From JAAFIP01 sp031390175 (lineage in GTDB: Bacteria; Pseudomonadota; Gammaproteobacteria; Burkholderiales; Burkholderiaceae_C), in NCBI GenBank assembly GCA_031390175.1, contig JANMTF010000046.1, positions 1 through 15,526 on the forward strand: 15,526 nucleotides of DNA, written 5' to 3'. Made by a program: the position numbers and the translations under genes. The first letter of the stretch is position 1; each line of letters begins with the position of its first letter. Positions 14,221 through 15,526 of this stretch are shown here, piece after piece. The notes under the pieces were generated by a model. It was given only the letters and a program-made list of their open reading frames with translations, was not told the origin of the DNA and made no database searches.

Positions 14221-15111
14221 TTAAACTACTGCACTATTCATAGCTGCTCCCGCAATATTCTGTTGGGCTACAGCCTGTTTCGGCATATGGCGCAGCCAAT
14301 ACAAAGCCTCGTTGCTCTGGGGCACGCTGCCTGCTTGCAGCATGCGCATGGTGTCGATACTGAAGACACTTTGGGGCAAATGCGCTGCTAGCAGGGCGGT
14401 GGCTTTCATCAGCCACCAAGGCAGGGGCAACCACAACACCGTGCCTTTGCCTGCTGCCTCGCGGTAGCGCCGCAGCATGGTTTTGTAAGTCATCACCTCG
14501 GGCCCGGCCAGTGCGATGGTGCGGCGCAGGGCTTTGGGGTGTTCGCATATGCGGGTCACAGCCTCGGCCACGTCTTGCACCTGGATGGGGGCCACGAGCG
14601 ATGCGCCGGGGTGCAGCAGGCCAGGCAGGGCGATGAGGGGCAGCTTGGTCAGCCATTGGAACAAAAGGGTGCTGGGGCACTGTGCATCTACCAGCAGGGC
14701 GGGGCGCACGATGGCGTAGTCGACACTGCCTGCTTGCAGGGTTTGTTCAGCCGCAAGTTTGCTGGCCATGTAGTCGCCTGCAATGCCGGTGCCCACGCCC
14801 AGGCTGGAGATGTGCACAATGCGGGCTACGCGCTCGGCGGCGCAGGCTTTGAACAACGCGGTGGGCGCGGCGACGTGCACCGCAGCAAAGGCGTTGTCTG
14901 CGCGCGCTATCAAAATACCCACCGCGTTGACCACGATGTCGGCCCCGCGCACCAGGTCAGCAAACAGCTCGGGCGTGTTGTCAAAGCGGTAGTCCACCAC
15001 CACGTCGCAGCCTGTGCGCCCTGCGGTAACGACCTGGTGGCCGTGGCTGCGCAGCTCGGTGGCAATGGCGCGGCCCAGTAGGCCTGCGCCGCCAAAAACG
15101 ATGATTTTCAT
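14221..15111 (-). CDS. NAD(P)-binding atypical SDR (NDUFA9 / NmrA-like)
   Basis: A 296-residue protein with an N-terminal Rossmann motif, MKIIVFGGAGLLGRAIATEL (GGAGLLG at 7-13). DIVVNAVGI (58-66) closes the nucleotide site. HISSLGVG (100-107) and YMASK (114-118) keep the Ser and Tyr-x3-Lys of extended SDRs. DYAIVRPALLV (131-141) and PIQVQDVAEAV (175-185) match NDUFA9-like/NAD-epimerase relatives. A hydrophobic patch (LWLPLPWWLMKATALLAAHL, 226-245) suggests membrane association. The start is supported by AAGGAG at 15118-15123. The last ~16 residues (QAVAQQNIAGAAMNSAVV region, 279-296) are encoded by a copy of the dispersed repeat and are probably not ancestral. It leads the methyltransferase gene by 12 bases. 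Substrate unknown. Confidence 0.88.
   Translation of the reverse strand: MKIIVFGGAGLLGRAIATELRSHGHQVVTAGRTGCDVVVDYRFDNTPELFADLVRGADIVVNAVGILIARADNAFAAVHVAAPTALFKACAAERVARIVHISSLGVGTGIAGDYMASKLAAEQTLQAGSVDYAIVRPALLVDAQCPSTLLFQWLTKLPLIALPGLLHPGASLVAPIQVQDVAEAVTRICEHPKALRRTIALAGPEVMTYKTMLRRYREAAGKGTVLWLPLPWWLMKATALLAAHLPQSVFSIDTMRMLQAGSVPQSNEALYWLRHMPKQAVAQQNIAGAAMNSAVV
14231..14280 (+). repeat. Dispersed ~45-bp repeat, copy R5, forming the SDR C-terminus
   Basis: Reads ATTCATAGCTGCTCCCGCAA, then TATTCTGTTGGGCTACAGCCTG. This is the cleanest copy, and its core at 14241-14261 is identical over 21 bases to R1. It overlaps the last ~16 codons of the SDR gene on the opposite strand and ends 8 bases short of the stop. 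Confidence 0.75.
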
Positions 15112-15291
15112 GGTGTGCTCCTTGGTTAAAAATTGGTTGATTTGGACAGAGATGCGTATTTATGGGTTGCTTAAAAATTCACGGTGCGCAGGGGAGTGGC
15201 GAACCAGGTGCTCGCTGGTGCCAGAAATCAGGTGGCCAAGCATGCTTGAACTGCGAAGATGGAGCGCCCACCATGCTTGCAAGATCAGGTC

Positions 15292-15360
15292 GGTGGTGCA
15301 CTCAGCGTAGCGGCACAAAGGAGGAGTCGGGGGGACAGCCGCGTAGCTGAGTGCACCGCC
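15292..15360. repeat. 22-bp imperfect inverted repeat (hairpin) with 25-base loop
   Basis: The left arm GGTGGTGCACTCAGCGTAGCGG (15292-15313) pairs with the right arm 15339-15360, whose complement reads GGCGGTGCACTCAGCTACGC then GG. The arms share GGTGCACTCAGC exactly, with a few mismatches elsewhere. The 25-base centre contains AAAGGAGGAG. There is no T-run on either side, so it is not a typical intrinsic terminator. It resembles a REP- or MITE-like structured repeat, but only one copy is in the window. Confidence 0.7.
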
Positions 15361-15370
15361 GGCCCGATAA

Positions 15371-15445
15371 CGTACAAAAGGATCTCGTACAAAAGGATCT
15401 CGTACAAAAGGATCCCGTACAAAACGACTCCGCGCAAAAGCAGCC
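15371..15445. repeat. 15-bp tandem repeat, five decaying units
   Basis: Units are CGTACAAAAGGATCT (15371 and 15386), CGTACAAAAGGATCC (15401), CGTACAAAACGACTC (15416) and CGCGCAAAAGCAGCC (15431). Divergence grows left to right. The 15-base period keeps frame, and the minus strand would read repeated RDPFV. It begins 10 bases after the hairpin at 15292-15360, so the two may be one composite element. Confidence 0.85.
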
Positions 15446-15526
15446 AGGCCAACAATGCAAAGGCTCTCGTTTGTCATGATGTGAGCAAAAATCAATGAGT
15501 TTCTGTGTGTACGGGGCGTTCAGACG

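Larger units (their letters stand above)
15112..15526. other. Right-end region without a convincing gene
   Basis: This stretch of about 415 bases upstream of the SDR gene holds its Shine-Dalgarno (15118-15123), a long hairpin (15292-15360) and a tandem repeat (15371-15445). One long minus-strand frame (ATG 15477 to 15160, ~105 codons) runs through both repeats, but it contains a repetitive RDPFV stretch and no recognisable domain. An ATG at 15495 (+) is open to the window edge (MSFCVYGAFR) and could start a gene beyond it. No promoter was identified with confidence. Confidence 0.5.

Noticed and set aside
15160..15477. Minus-strand frame of ~105 codons with RDPFV repeats
   Set aside because: It is built from a tandem repeat and a hairpin and has no domain or Shine-Dalgarno. 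It is reported as a structural observation rather than a gene.

Overview
The window looks like a chromosomal segment from a Burkholderiales bacterium, most likely Comamonadaceae (Rhodoferax/Polaromonas-like). This rests on moderately high GC, the family mix (MoxR/DUF58/TgpA/MltB, TrxC, a YebC paralogue, DUF3999/DUF2339) and a short dispersed repeat containing AGCTGCT that I associate with that family. No phage, transposase, CRISPR array, rRNA or tRNA was seen. Genus placement is inference.

Layout. Bases 1-159 (+) are the 3' end of a GNAT acetyltransferase. From 6092 down to 355 (-) runs a tightly packed gene string: MoxR AAA+ ATPase, an unrecognised 50-codon ORF, an NTF2/DUF4440-like protein, a DUF58 membrane protein, a TgpA-like membrane transglutaminase and the lytic transglycosylase MltB. 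MoxR-DUF58-transglutaminase is a widespread chaperone/envelope cassette. MltB at the end points to a periplasmic or peptidoglycan role, while the small ORF and the NTF2-like gene are the unusual members. Divergent from it, 6125-7066 (+) encodes a class II histone-deacetylase-like amidohydrolase, followed by trxC (7127-7570, +). trxC meets a YebC/PmpR-family (YeeN-like) gene tail to tail with interlocked stop codons (7567-8304, -). Then come DUF3999 and DUF2339 membrane proteins joined by an ATGA overlap (8473-13001, -), and a two-gene unit of an SAM-dependent methyltransferase and an NDUFA9-like atypical SDR (13267-15111, -). The right end (15112-15526) has no convincing gene. It carries a 22-bp-arm hairpin and five 15-bp tandem units.

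The most interesting signal is a roughly 45-bp dispersed repeat present in five recognisable copies (near 195, 1372, 8418, 13192 and 14231), with a weaker sixth match in the DUF58 gene. Three copies lie in spacers at gene 3' ends. One lies inside mltB, where its in-frame translation supplies the end of the signal peptide, including both a lipobox-like IAAC and an AYA cleavage motif. One supplies the last ~16 residues of the SDR. The repeat family therefore appears to have been domesticated as protein sequence twice within 15 kb.
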